From positions 22,224,840 to 22,288,839 of the forward strand of contig NC_136003.1 in NCBI RefSeq assembly GCF_048128805.1: a DNA stretch of 64,000 nucleotides, read 5' to 3'. The position numbers and the translations under genes were made by a program. Source of the stretch: Centroberyx gerrardi (Eukaryota > Chordata > Actinopteri > Beryciformes > Berycidae). Within the stretch, counting starts at the first letter, position 1; the number at the start of each line of letters is the position of its first letter. The notes under the pieces are model-generated. The model worked only from the letters and a program-made list of their open reading frames with translations. It had not been told where the DNA came from and did not search any database. This document shows, piece after piece, positions 1 to 13,997 of the stretch.

Positions 1-3000
1 CTCACTAACTTATTGATTATTCACTTAAATTGTCATTAAGTGCAACAAAATGAAACTTAATCAAATGATCAAAGACCTTATATATTGACGTTTTCAAATG
101 TTATTGTCTCTGACCCTATTGTCTGTGACCCTTATTGATTTATCTGCCAAAGACAAATTTTAGACCCTGGTCAAGTGTGAATCAGCAGAAAATTGACCCA
201 ACTTGCACACTACTACCTGTGTTTTCACCACTGACGAACATCAGACCTGACAGAGCTATGATGGATTGAAATATTATCTGTGAGTTTTTCTCATAGTAAA
301 AGGTGAAAAGGCAGTTAGTGGTGTGTGGGTTTTAGCCACTATCTTCAGTTCACACTCTAGCCAAATGTAAAGCTCTCAGTACATTTCAGAAGTGGTTGTT
401 TATCAGTAAGAACACAAATCTAGCTTAATGATGGTGATTGACTTTTTGACAGCTGACAGTGCATCTATAGACTTTGTTAAACTGGATCATTAGTCACAAA
501 TTAATGTGATTCTAGGGCTGTACCTTCCTCTCAATATGAGCTGTCCAAAACATTACTTACATTTGTACTGTTATTCAAAATGACAAATGCTTCAACTTGT
601 AAACATGTCTGACATCAGTTGACACATCAGTTTTAGATGGACATGACTATCGCTGACTTAAATAAGTTTTTATTTAATAGTTAAAAGGGAATCTGTCTAT
701 TTGATGGCCCTCAAGACATCAAGGTGATCCACAATAAGTTATTCAGGTTCATTTCCAAAATACTATAGGCCTACATCCATTTTGGAAAGAAATAATGAGC
801 TGACTTCATCATTCAGTATTTCTAAAATATAGAGGATCCAGTCTGTGAAGGTGTTTTTTTGTTGACTTAAATTAGTATCCATTAAAACGTACCAGAATCT
901 GTTGAATTTTGTGAATGTAGTGTCACTTTATTCAAGTGGTGGATATTTCATTTTGGAGGGAAACTTTTCAAATGCATTCAAACCAAGTCACTGCCAATAG
1001 ATATCCTACTGATATATATTTCTATGATCACTAGGAGAAGCGTAGCTGCAGAGTATTGAACCAGTGTTGTATTGGTGTAATAGTGCCTCTCATCAGTACC
1101 AGCATGTATGTGATTATCCTAGATTATAGATGACATGGAGGAGTTGAAGCCCCAGTATTGAAACAATGGTTGGTCTTATTCCTAGTAATCTATGTCCACC
1201 TAAAAAAAATCATGTTTTCAATGTAAAGACGATGGCCCAGAGCTTTGCACCATAGTTAAAACTCTTGTCTTTTATTCAAAGTTTGAGTATTTTTAAGTGT
1301 TTTAAGTGTTTTTAAGTTTTGAGTGTTTTTCTTAATACCAAATGTCAAATTTATTGTATCTTACTCCGATATTTCAGTTTGGCAGAACATTTTAATTTTT
1401 AGTGCACAATATTCCACAGAGGTTCATGAATGATCACCTACCAATATTGGCTGCTTTGGGAACCTGTAGTTAGCAAAACTCACTTTCATTTTGAAAATAT
1501 TGTCTAAAAATGTCTAATACACTACACTACTAACACCTGTACAAATATATAACAGTAGATGTTGGTAATATTGTTGTATTCTGTATCCTGGAATATACAT
1601 TTTAAAAAGTAATGTTGCCTGGTTGCAAAACTCAATATGAGCAGGGGAGAAAGCCTGAATGCCAGTGGTGACAGCTGATGCATCAGTGATGGAGGTTGAC
1701 AACTCCTGAATTTCTATATGGGAGCACACTGAAAGTAAAAATGTTCAACCAATGAGAGAAATTCCTATTCTTCCTAACACAAATTTATATCACTACACAA
1801 ACATACGGGCCAATTAAATGCATATAGACATCTCTGGAGTTACAATATAGTTCTGCTGTTCTTTCCACTTTTTTATTTCTGTTGATTGGCCCTAGCAACA
1901 TATTACATGGCAATATGTACCTGATATTAGATTAACAATTACAAAACTAGTTGAAAGTAGTAGTAGGAAAACACCCCCAAACCCTCTGCCATGAGCCCAC
2001 ATGGTTGCAGAGAGGTTTTGACACCTTTTCTTATCCCAGTTCATGCACTGGACCAACAACACATTGGCACAACATATTGACACATTGTAATTCATACCAC
2101 TTAGCAAAATGTTTTTAATAAATAAAGGGCCTCTGTGCAATTGGTCAGGTGCTGCACTGCCAAGCAATACAAGGGATGCCCACGCCTTGCCTGTGGGTCT
2201 TAGTCATGCCACTGTGTATTTCAGGCAGGCAGCTGAGGACAAAGTTGCACAAAAACAGGCGTGAAGTGGGAAGTGAGTGTTGAAAGTTATATTGTTGTGT
2301 GTCTTCTCAAGTCCAAATCTTACCAAATGCCCCTTAAAGCCAAAAATATGACAAGGAAAGAAATGACACCTAATGATGCAGATTGTTATAATTGGATTAG
2401 CTGTTGTCTCACAGACTTACAAACTAACTGTATTCACTATTTTCCAAAATATGTATATCCAGTGCACATAATTGTCCTTTTACATGATTAACCAACTATT
2501 TCAATGTTTATTTCACAATTGTATGAAATCTGCTATACACACTATTCAGACTCAACTATCACATCAGCTGAGGTTTTACACAGATTCTTTCATTTAAGCA
2601 AACATTGTGGTATAATCACTACTATTCACTGTTCTTCTTTTGTGGATTTTTTTTGGTCAAAGATACTGAAACCTATGTTATTATTAAGGTATCCTATATT
2701 TACACATTAAGATGTACTGTAATACTGCAAATCAAAAACATAATGTCTATAGTACCTGTTTGTATTGCAAAATCCAGTAGTTGGCAACACAACCAATTGC
2801 CTGGGAGATTGTTGGGGCAGTTATAATATTTTACAAATGGGTGATAGAAGTGCTGGACATTGGCTAAAAATGAATCTTCTTCTATGAAGTGCTGCATAGA
2901 AGATCTAGAGAAAGACTTTGTATTGGTAGAGATGAATACACTTATGTTTTGGTCAGGTTCAACTGAAAGCTTCCCATGGCCATATATAGTACACTATGAT

Positions 3001-3795
3001 GGCAATCATCTCTTTGTGTCACTCTTTACTCATTATCAGAATATGCATCTGAATACTTGCTATACTGAATGTTGTTATATGTCTCTATGTGCAATACAAA
3101 GTTACTTTGGTTCAAGATGCCCCATAGAGTATATTCATTATCTCTGTGTTTAGACAGTTCGGATCTTCCAGTTATCCAGAAAAGTCACTGAACTAAGCAC
3201 TTAAAGTTTTCCATACATGCTATGTGCAGTAAAAGTATAATCCCCATTTTGCTAGTGTCCTGCAAAAACCTTGAATCTCCAAAATGTCACTTTTCCGGCA
3301 ATTATAAAAACTGTAATTGTACTGAATTACAATTTTACCATTGATACTGCTGCATTTTGGTATTATGCAATGTAGTTTCGATGTAGTTGGATAAGTCCAA
3401 GGGTCATGAAACATTTTCTAAATGTGGAGAACCTTGTGAGCTGTAATTTACAGTGATGCAAGATTTCTGCAGGATACCGGTCACTGATGATGTCACGTTA
3501 TTTTCATGTATAAAATATTCCATTGAGCAACTGTGGCTCAGCATAAGACAATATCAGTGAACTTCATTTAACATTCCAACTGACTGATGAATAGGCTACT
3601 ATTTAACCTCTTCTTATCAATAAAGCTATTACAGCTTTTGGCATTTTGTAATTGGTTTGTTCAATTGATTTACCACATTCATTTTAACAAAAACAAAACA
3701 AACAATTGGCTGATAGCTCATTCAAAACAATAACGGGCCTAGTATGCCAACAAAGAAATATGAAAGATATTTATAGACATAAATACTATTGGCAT
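1..3795. other. AT-rich intergenic DNA, no gene seen
   Basis: No exon-like open frame with splice signals and no recognisable protein on either strand. Open frames here are at most about 100 codons, AT-biased and unlike any family I know. I see no clear transposon ends. Confidence 0.6.
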
Positions 3796-3796
3796 G

Positions 3797-4067
3797 CACT
3801 CAAAAAAGAAAAAAAAAGGTTCTTCAGAGGTTAGTTGTCTGTAATCACGGTAGCATTTTTGGTGCTTAATGAAACCTTTTTTTGGTAACTTTCTTTTTTT
3901 TTTTTTAATAATGGTTCTATATAGCTGGTTCTATGGGCTGTCCCCATGACCCTGCACCACATGGTATCACAACAGTATGGAAAACATGGATAGCCCTTGA
4001 TTGCAGCCAAAGGACCTCTTTCATACAGTATACTACGGTATATAGGACCTTTTGTTTTTAGAGTGTG
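3797..4067. mobile_element. Short non-autonomous DNA transposon (MITE-like)
   Basis: About 270 bases bounded by imperfect terminal inverted repeats. The left end reads CACTCAAAAAAG followed by an A-run and GGTTC. The right end reads GGACC, then TTTTGTTTTTAGAGTG, which is its reverse complement with a few changes. The interior includes the TGGTTCTATATAG block that I recall from abundant short fish repeats. No coding capacity. The superfamily is not resolved because no convincing target-site duplication is visible. Confidence 0.5.
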
Positions 4068-7000
4068 TGCCAGTTGTAAAAGGTAAAGTGTCATTATATT
4101 GTCCACATTAAAATTATTTTTAATAACTTTGTCTCTTTTCCAGATTTTCTTAGAGGAGGCATGTCCCTAATTGTCCTTGATAGTGTGTATTATGGTTATA
4201 TAACTTGACCTGGTTGATGGGCTGATTCCCCAACTGCACTGACTGCATGGTATTTAAAGTAGACTCTCATCTATCTGGCTCATGGCGCTAAAATCCTGGT
4301 TACATTACAAACATCATTGTATAGCTCAAGCAGCATCCATGCATCCATCCTAGAAATATGGCTGTAAACTGACTTTGTTCCCACAGAGCTAACAAAACCC
4401 CAGGACCAACTCTTTGTTCCCAATTAGTTGAGTTAATCTGCACGTCCATCCTGGTCATTTAGCAGCCACGCCAGTTTCTCTGCCATCAGGTGAAAAGCCT
4501 GTTCTCCTCATGTTGAAATGGCTTTTAATTCCTGTGAAACCTGATCTATCACTGGGCACTTCATTAACAGGAAACTAGGCTGACCTTTTAATGAAAATTG
4601 TTCTTCTCAGCAGTCAGCAGCACAAAGGATGTATCAGTTCCACAGTATAGTAGATGTTTGTTTTAAGCAGTGGGCGTTAAGAACTGCACACCTTGTACCA
4701 ACAGCCTTGACATTCAACATTACTGATGTTTACTGATTTAGACAAAACAATTACTACTGGCCCTGCTTGTCTAAGAAATAATATAGTTCTCTATGTTATA
4801 TGTGAAACCTGTGGTAGGTTGTAGTGGTGCATTTCTGATAGGTATTTTGTGCACTGCCATGATGACAATTTTACCCATTTCACTCACACATCTATTTAAA
4901 TTCTATACTGTTTTGGCAATAGGTATATACCTTAAGGTTTAATTCCCTTAGAATAAAGTAGAAAATAGAAAAAAACGTATACGTTGTCTTAGTTATGAAC
5001 CACATTAATACAATAACAATGGCTGGCTAGAACCTCAAATTCACACTCATTCTGTGTACGTACTGGGAGCTTCGCACACTGATTTGTTCACTGTAGCCTT
5101 ACTACAGATGGATCTGTACCACTGAGTAACACCTTTTGAAGTGGGTGTCACTCTCATGTGAAGTGTTCAATACAAGCTTATCTGTCAAGGCCTGGATAAA
5201 TAAAGGACTTGAATCGATCCAGCCAAGTGCTAATGCCTTGTGGAGTCAGTTCAACTCCATGGAGAGTCTGAGGTTAGTGGCTTGTGGATAAGTGAACTGC
5301 ATGTTTATATACAAGGACAATGGTAGAAGACAAAGAAAATGTTATGCCTCATGAAGAAAGAAAGAGACACAAAGACAGACAGACAAAAGTTTTATTATGT
5401 GTATGCGTTTGGTAATACAGCCTTGCCTTGAAAATTAAATACAGTGATCACTTGTCTTTGGAGATATTTTTGCAGAAAATACTTTAATGGTTTGAAGAGA
5501 ATAATGCAGGACTTGGAAGAAGTCATACTTCACTTGCATTTGAACATTTGCAGAAGTGAAGAATATTGTTTGACTCATAAAAAAAGTCAGCTGATTGACA
5601 GCAGCAAGCCTTTTCTTCCATTACACACACACACACACACACACACACAATCACAGACAAACACACACACAATCACACATCCATGCACACACACGATTCA
5701 ATTTATTTTTTACAGTCATACAACCAAGCATAAACTCCACACAGGCACGTAGCTGGGACCTGCAGACCAAAAGCGCTGGAATTGAGGTGGGCAGACGGCT
5801 CAGAAAAATGGATTATCTTTTTATAGCCATTCTATTTTGCAGTGCGGCTCTTTCTTACCTGTTTAAATTGGCCCCCAGTTATAATAATGCCAGAACCTCA
5901 AACATGGATATATGTTGCACAAATTTTCCTGGTTGCTAGAATTCCTTTATGTTCTGCACACATTTTATGTAGAAATTACTCCCTGCAAGCTTTTAAGAAC
6001 CATTCAAGGAGCATACAAGAATAATCCTCGAAGGCATGTTTGGATCACTTTGCTTTTTCACTCTACTTTCACACTGGTTAAGAGCATTCAAACCATTTTG
6101 ATCCTGTTACTGCAGATTATTTCTGTTTACAGCCATGCTTTCTATCAGAAATTCAGTTTTAACAAGCCTCTGGGAGCATTGTCATTTTCTTGAAAATGCC
6201 AAGAGACATTCTTGTTAATTAGCAAATGATGTTTCCTACCACTGGGGTGGTTCCCTCTGGAAATTAAATCAGCACAATAACCTAATTCAGTCAGACAGAA
6301 GGGCATGGCTATGTCCTGGTGAGTGTAAAATCTTGATTCTAAAGCAATGACATGCTAAAATGGTGCATGGATATTCTTAATATGATAAATCAGAAACATG
6401 AAATAATTGGAGGATTAATAGGATAACACTGGATTTTCACATAGACTAATAAACACCCAATCCATGAAATAACAGCTGAAGCCAAGATGATATTGTATTT
6501 TTATACTGACATCTGCACTGGACTAAAAATGAATAGTATCTCTCAAGTTTTCATTCAAAGAATCCTTTGGGAGCTGACAACTCATGTCAGCTCATGTTCA
6601 GTCCCACTGCATGTCATGATCATTTTCTTTGGTGAAAGCTTCTGTACTGTGGATTTAGTTACTACTCCCCTCTCTAAAGAACTAACATTATTCCTGTGAC
6701 ACAAAGAAGTGGATGGTTTTAATGCAATAGTATAACTTTATATATAGAATGAATTAGTTAATAGTCCCAGGATACTTACTGTAGGGAATCTTTCTCTTCT
6801 TATCAATGAAATCTTGAACTATAAAATCAGAGAGAGGTGAACAGATCGACAGAGACATACAGACAGACAGAGAAGCAGACAAGCAGCAAGGCAGGCGCGA
6901 AGAGAAGAGGCGTCTTTGTCTGGTCCCCCAGTGGCTTTTGCTCCCTGGCCCCCACATGGTTTATCATCGCTGTCGTGGTGTACTCATGCAGGGCTCGCAT

Positions 7001-10000
7001 CTGATTCGGACCAAGATGAAGGTTCTGCTCCATTTACTGAAGATTCAGTCCCTTACATTTGGCATCTCTTGGCGTTCTATCATTTCGTTAGCCCCACTCG
7101 CTTTCTGAAATAACCCTCCAGCAGTTTGTCGTAGGTTCACCCAAAGACAAACAACCGTCCAAATATCTTCAACATAAGACATGCTGATATATTGTTTTTC
7201 ATTTTGGGGGAAAACCTGAGCTCAAATTGGGCCAAATTCAACAGTCTGTGATGGGAGGTACTCCCTTAATAAAAACAACTACTGACTCTCCTCGGTGCTA
7301 TTCCTCTGACATCCAAAACAAGTTTCCAAGTAGGAGCTGACCTTACATAGCACAAGGCATTGGGCTCATATAGGAATGTAGTTGAATTGTCAATGTGCAT
7401 AATGGTTGGAAAAATGGTTTTTTTTTACTCATTAACACATTACAGTAGCACTATTTCTTTTTCAGTAACAAGTAGTTTTACTTTTATTTTCATTCCTCCT
7501 AAATATGTGAAGGAGGAATGAATAACCACTACCAAGTGTCTCTTTAAAAGGATTGCAGTGGTCCAGGAAGAGATGAGTAGATAAATCACCTGTCAAGTAA
7601 CTTAAGGGGGAGGCTATCAATCAGCTGGAGAGGTGGAACTGGAGGAATGAGATTCTCAGCACAGATCTACCTTCAGTGGTGTTGTCCATGGTCCTGAAAA
7701 CTGTTTCAATCCTGTATCTGAGAATTACATGGTAGGGTACGGGTTTGCATTAGTTGGACATTCATAATGCTTTCATTACACACCTGGACTGGACTGTGTT
7801 TGTAATCTACAAACATTGTGTAATGCTGGTGTGACCTTCCTAAGTACTGTAAAATAAATGAAAAGCTATGGGCAAAATATGTTGAGTTGGAAAGCAGAGA
7901 AGACATCAATGGTCATAACTCTGACCGTATTGCAATCAAGCTACACGGTGGAAGAGGGAGAAATTTGCTTCACATAAACAGGCACCAGCAGGGCCAGAAG
8001 AGGTGTCAATGCTCCAAATTTGTCTATTCTCCAAGCCAGTGCAGAGTAACATAGCCCAGATCATTGCGCCACCACAAAAGCAAGCGAAGCAGCTTAGAGC
8101 AAAATCTGAGAGATTCTGAAAGGAGGCACAGAGAGATTAGGAATGCAGAGCTCCTCAGAGAGATGCCTCTATAGTAGACACAGACACTGGGAAGTTTTTC
8201 TTCCTGCTTGAGGCAGGAAGAAAAGGTCATCATCTGTTATCTGGGGATGGAGACTGTTTCCGGGGTGAAAAGTCTGTGATACTCTGATTACCTTCACAGA
8301 ATAATCACGTGTCACTTTACCGGGTTTATTTTTCTTTGTATAATTAAAGTCCTTCACAGAATAGACTGAAAGGACTATTCCAAGTAAATAAAGTTGTGGG
8401 AATTATAGTTTCACATTAAGTTGACATAATATGATTCACATTATTCAGTGGCCCCCACCAAACTTTGGTGATTGTATCCCTTCAAATTAAAGTTTATATT
8501 TTGGTTTAAATTCTCTTGTTTTCAGTTTTTGATTTCTTCCTACCCCATTTTTTACTCCATCTGTGAGGAGATCACACTGATGCCTTTAATAGAGATCTCA
8601 CAAACGGAAAGAAATATTAGAGGTCCACAGGGAGTTCTCTTCTCCAGCTCAAGGCTAGTTTGAAGAAAAAAGGTTACTTAGGAGGGGGGAATCTTCAACA
8701 GTCTCTCTTTCTCTCTGTTTGTGTGTCCGTGTGTGTGTGTGTTAGAGAAAGACGAGATAGACTTCAATGTCAAGTTGATCTGTGTATCCAAATCCATCAT
8801 GTAGTCGTTTCATTTATTTTTGTTTATTTGGGTGACCATTGCAGTCTTTATTGCAGAGGCTCACAAGGCTGTATTTTTTTTACTCACAAATTATGCATCA
8901 CTCTTAAAGCAGTATGTACCTTGTTTATTTCAATATAGCAAACAAACCTTTACCGACATTCTGAAGATGCTACATGTATAATTTTTAAACATCAATATAT
9001 AATTGTAAAAGTTAATTGTGATACCTTGGCATAATTATCGTAAACAAATGTGACCAGGGTTGAATGTTGATTGCTAGTGCCTTTTCTCAGGGCAGTTGTA
9101 TTTCCCATAAACCCCTAAAAGACCTGCAAATTCTAGATTCAGCCCCGGTTTTTCTTTCACTCTGTTTCAAAAGACTGGGCAAACCTGCCCGACTAGCCCG
9201 TTACAGAGAGGCAGAGACTTCTCACCAGCTAGCATGGCGTCATGCCTATGTTGGGCATTTGGTGGGAGGGGCACTGGTGATGTGCATCTCAACATTGTCC
9301 GTAGTAGTGGAATGAGCTAGCCAAACTGACTCCATGCAGAACTACCTCTAAAGCTGTAGATGTTTGCTGCTGCTGTCAGGAGGGATATTCTATTGTAGTG
9401 GCTTCAGAGTTGATATTTGGTGAAGAGCACAAACCTGCAGCAAAACTTTCTCCATCATGCTTAGACAGCAACAGCTTAGCAAGCAGCTAGTTTTTTTTAA
9501 AATCTTGTTCCTTATTGGATGACAAAGTTTTGAAGGGCCAAACGAGGACTGAGAGATTAGCCTATCACCAAGCGGCCGCTGGCTCCCAGTGCTCTATTCA
9601 AACTGCCTACAAACCTGTCTAGTTGAAGGTAGTATGCTTGCAAGACATGATGTCTGGCTACGCGAGACTATGTAAATTCATACAAAGCTTGACTAAACTT
9701 CCCACTGTGACAAGACTAGTAATGTAAATTGTGTTTTAGGGTAGAATTTTGCTTTAAAAGGATATAGGTCAGGTTTTGAGAGTACTATCTGATTTATCAT
9801 TAAGTAGGAGTTCTTTCAGTCCATCCTAGATGCACTTCCATGTTTTGGTTGTTAAAACCGTGTAAGCAGAATTCATTAGTAATTATTGGCAAGGCTAATG
9901 AAATTCAATAGGGCTAAAATTAATTCTTGAAAATTCTGAAAATTCACACAGTACCCTATAAACAGTATCCTATTTGTTTTATACATATTATGTTAGAGGT

Positions 10001-10963
10001 AGTTAAATATAATTATTTATTTTTTTTGCAAACACTTTGTTCATAACACATTGCTAACAAATAAACAATCTTTGCTTCCAATATCTCAATAATGAAAACA
10101 GTGCTTTTTTTGATTATCTAAAAGCACTCACAGTTCATGATAAATTATTTCACTTGAACTATCTGTTAAAGATGTGAAAAGGACTTATGGATATTATTTT
10201 TTTCCCATTTTTGTTTCAGATGAATAGAATATGAAATTACATCTGATATGATAAGGACACTATTTCTCTGAGTAATGGCCTCTGTGTCTAAAATCCCTAT
10301 TAAATAGCTCAATGAAGTAGGAATTTCACTATCTAGGCCATCATTCTACTATGGCCATTTTATTTCCCATCTCTCTTTTCCTATGGGCCTTTGGATCCCA
10401 CCATCAGCCATCAGCAGACGTGATTAAGCTTCCAATTAAGCTGTCCGTACATCTTATCGCTGTCATAATAATGCAGGTCTCCCTCAGAGGCTACTGGCTG
10501 TGAAATGTATACTGGGAGTTGTAGCTGGGAGGAATAGCAAATATGGAAGATGAGAGGGAATGTGAATGTAAAATGACCTGATAAAACTGCTGCAGGGAAG
10601 GCACTACCAAGGGTTGTTCAACAGGTGAAGCTGGAGATTGGGAAATGAGTCAGACTGAGAAATGTGTAATAGATACTGGAGGCATTGTGAAGAGCAGAAC
10701 TCTTAGTTTGACCACCAGCTAATCAAGAAATGTCATGGAAAGGGTGAGTGATGGCAGAAAGCGAGCTGATGAAAAGTGAAATTAACTGTGGTTTAATAAG
10801 ACTCTTTACAGCAGTGTTTTTCAAACACTTGGTTGGTAACCTTAGGGTCATGAGAAAATTAAAATGGGCCCCGAAATTAGTCCGGAAAAATTGCTGACTT
10901 AAAAAACTGAAAACTCTGTAAACTCATACAATATACCCTTAGACAGGGGTAGATTTTATTTAG
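4068..10963. other. Intergenic DNA, no gene seen
   Basis: No coding exon could be supported. The stretch holds a CA microsatellite near 5623-5650 and a short GT-rich tract near 8715-8742. The segment around 10330-10510 has unusually even composition with homeodomain-like ATTA/TTAAT cores and may be a conserved non-coding element, but this rests on appearance only. Confidence 0.5.
5623..5650. repeat. CA dinucleotide microsatellite
   Basis: Uninterrupted (CA)n of about 27 bases, followed by further interrupted CA-rich sequence to about 5695. Open frames crossing it translate to repeated Thr-His and are not genes. Confidence 0.95.
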
Positions 10964-12651
10964 CAGTGTTGTAGTCAAGACCGCCTCAGTCAAGACCAAG
11001 ACAAGAACAAGACCCATACCAACCAAGACCAAGACAAGACCAAGGCCCGGATCTACTAAAGCTTTGCACCACCGCAAATCGCGTTGCGGGTGCTAAAACC
11101 TTGTTTTCTGATCTACTAAGCCAGCGCACAGGGCATTTGCGCCTGAAATCACGAGTTGATCTGTGTGCACCGTTTTTTGCGGTTTGGTCTAATTGCATAT
11201 GCATTTGTGGGTGTTCCAAGGCTGAGGCACAAAATAAAGGGAGGGAATGATGCATATTGGCAGTGGACGTGATTTATCAAAAGGCGGTGGCCGTTAACAC
11301 CTGCTGATTGTGCACAGAATTTAAGACCTGGGAAAAGCATGTCTTATCATTTTGCGCATAGGATAGCTCTGTCGAAACTGTCTCTGGAACCGGCTCTAAG
11401 ATCAAAGTGACACAATCACCTACACAACATAACATGCAGTCATTAGATCGCAGGGTGTAAACGAGTATGCTGACTTAAAAATGTACAATTTAAGCCTCAT
11501 TGGCAGAATAACAGAATATGCACTCAACATGCAGACTACCTAAATATACAAAAAAGAAAAGTTGCAGGCTCTTCTCTGGATTTGCTGACACTTATTATGA
11601 ACCACTGTCTCTGCGGCATTGCCTTGATGAAAACAATGCAGCTAAAACATGTGTGCATAATAACTGTCATGACAGTGGAGAGGTGTGTGCACGTCTTCTC
11701 CAGCTATATGTAACCGTACCTTCACCAGGTCTCCATCCCTCCCACACCTGGCACCTGCGTCTCAGGCAGGCTCTCCTGCACTTGCTCCTCCAAGGGAGTT
11801 AAGGCTCCTCTTTGGCTTTATTTATGGTCAGAATTTTGGTTCACCTCCTCATATCATACCAGCAGTTTTTACCTCCACTAAATCGCGCTTGAGGTGCCCA
11901 AGTGCATTCACTTTATGTCGTTCCAGAGTGACTTTTTACGTGCTGGTAAATCACCTCTTCTCTGCAGCTCTTTGGGGTTTTCTCTGCCACCAACACTTCC
12001 AGCTCCACTGGAGAGACATTTGCGCTTCTTTTTATCTGCGCCTCCGCTCATTTGCATGCCCTACTTTAGTAAATACCTTGTGCTGGCGGTACCAATTGCA
12101 CCCGCAATTGCTTTTGCGCTGCGCCAGGAATTGCGACATGTTAGATCCGGGCCCAAGACTTTTTATGGTCAAGACCAAGACAAGACAGAGACTGAAAGAG
12201 TATGAGACCAAAATCAAGATTGAGACTGCTCGCAATTTACAATCGGAAATGTAACACCAGGCCATCCTATCTAGCTCTAAACACCACAAAGTCGAGTGTT
12301 TTTCTTTTACGCTGTTCACAAACTCCTTAATCCAAACTGGATTATCAGAGAGGACACAGACATTGCTGGCTGCTATGGATACTGCCTTCCCGACAGTAAA
12401 CAGTGCAGAGATCAAGCCGCAACACGCAGCAGCAGGTAGAGGAGGTCAGGTGACCGAGCTGAAGCGGGTAAAGTCATCTTTTCTGCAAAATAATAATAAT
12501 GATAATAATAATTGTATTCACCATTTTGTTCATGATTTAAAGTTTTTATTCATCATTACAGACTAAAAATTGGTCTCAACCTCAAGACAAGACCAAGACA
12601 AAATAGGGCCAAGACCAAGACCAAAACCGTTATTTTAGGATCAATAATGCT
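10964..12651. repeat. CAAGAC-rich interspersed repeat, split by a nested element
   Basis: The left part (10964-11043) and right parts (12154-12240 and about 12575-12651) are made of loosely repeated CAAGACCAAGACA units. The left end reads CAGTGTTGTAGTC, which I recall as the terminus of a common fish DNA repeat. A second element with its own inverted ends (11044-12153) sits inside and interrupts it. No coding capacity is evident. The 189-codon open frame at 11685-12254 runs across the boundary of the nested element and is chance. Confidence 0.6.
11044..12153. mobile_element. Non-autonomous DNA transposon nested in a CAAGAC-rich repeat
   Basis: The left end reads GGCCCGGATCTACTAA and the right end TTAGATCCGGGCC, its reverse complement over about 12 bases. 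The trinucleotide CAA flanks both ends, consistent with a 3-base target duplication. The interior is rich in GCGC and TTTGCGC blocks and repeats the GATCTACTAA motif near 11112, suggesting extra internal inverted structure. About 1.1 kb with no transposase recognisable. The 3-base duplication would fit a PIF/Harbinger-type element, but the duplication is not the usual TWA. Confidence 0.6.
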
Positions 12652-13558
12652 GCTTACATTTCAGTGGTAGTTCAATTCAAACAAGGCAACAGTAAACATA
12701 CCATCCCTGTGAATTATGCAGACATCCTCTGGGCTAATCAGTAACAAATATGTTATGTTGTTTTGACCTGTAGTTGGACATCTGGTGTAATTTTGAAATT
12801 GCCAGAACACAGTATTGAGATGCATCATTTCTGCTTGGTGGTGTCCGAGATAAAATGTGTGATACATGGATGAATGACCCAACAATGTAACACCCCCTTG
12901 GGCCAGTCAGTGTAATTTTGAAAATACCAGAACGCAGTGGTGAGATGCAATTCTCACAAGTTTCCTTAAAGTCTGATAAGTGGTGTATGAGATACTGGAT
13001 GACCGAATGAACAAACGGATGGACAGAGACCGATTCATAGTAAACCCACCTGAATTCAGTGTGAGGGACAAAAATGCAAAACAGTGCCACCACAGTCTGT
13101 ATGGGCTAAAAAAAATTTGATCATAGAAGGTATTAATTCCATTCCAGCTCTATTCTCTTGTCAGTCACTTCATTCCATTTATTGAATGATTACAGCCATT
13201 CAAGTCTCACACAGACTAGGGTTATAATTTTTCTGTCTCTTTGTGCTTGCAGACTGGCTGGACCTCTTTATCTCACTTCTTTCTTTCATATCCATTCTGT
13301 AAGTGGCCTCTCACCTTTGCTTTGCCAACCTCTCAAACACCCTCAAAAGACCAGGTTTAGTTACTTTTTCTTTTATCTTACCTCTGGCCTAGTACATTAA
13401 TTCCAAAAAAGCATTTATGAAGCCCTTCACTTCAATGCAAAATTCAAACCAACTGACCTATCTAGCACCACATTGGTTTTAGCAACACTATTTTATGAAA
13501 CGCTATACTTAAAGCAAAATTCCATTCTACAAGAATTCACATTATTTCTATGATCTTA

Positions 13559-13994
13559 GGGGACGATCACTAGAAATGCGTCGCCACCAAAACCATTGTT
13601 TCCCTATGGTATGGCGTGCCTGGCGCGCGCTCCTCTCTTGCGACGCACTCCCGTTTTTCTGGCGGTTTTTAGGCGCGCATAAAAGTTTAAATATTTCCAA
13701 CTTTTCAGCGCAAGGCGCAGAGTCGCACCGCTCGTCAATGTCACAGTTGGGCCAGGCAGCCAATCAAATCAAGCAGAAGGCGGGTTCTCCTTCCTGTTTT
13801 GATGCCGTTTGATGTGGTGGGAATGGTGGGACACTGGCAAACACAGATGAAAAGCTGATATTAGCAGTCTTTAACCCGGTCGCACACGCAGCCCTGCTCC
13901 ACAGGCGCACCAAGCTGTTTTGCCCGACACGGTCTGCCTAGGCGTTTTTGAAGCGGCTGCGCCTGTAGCGACGCTTCTCGGTGTGATCGCCTCC
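13559..13994. mobile_element. PIF/Harbinger-like MITE with TTA target duplication
   Basis: A 436-base element. The left end GGGGACGATCACTAGAAA and the reverse complement of the right end GGAGGCGATCACACCGAGAA match with few changes, and both arms continue into GCGTCGC. The trinucleotide TTA lies directly outside each end (13556-13558 and 13995-13997), the 3-base duplication typical of PIF/Harbinger elements. The interior is rich in CpG and GCGC, in sharp contrast to its AT-rich surroundings. No transposase is encoded. Confidence 0.7.
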
Positions 13995-13997
13995 TTA

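Noticed and set aside
5444..5939. Overlapping open frames rich in Thr-His
   Set aside because: They are translations of a CA microsatellite with no supporting domain or splice structure.
11685..12254. 189-codon plus-strand open frame
   Set aside because: It crosses the boundary of the nested transposon into the CAAGAC-rich repeat, has no family resemblance and is explained by repeat composition.
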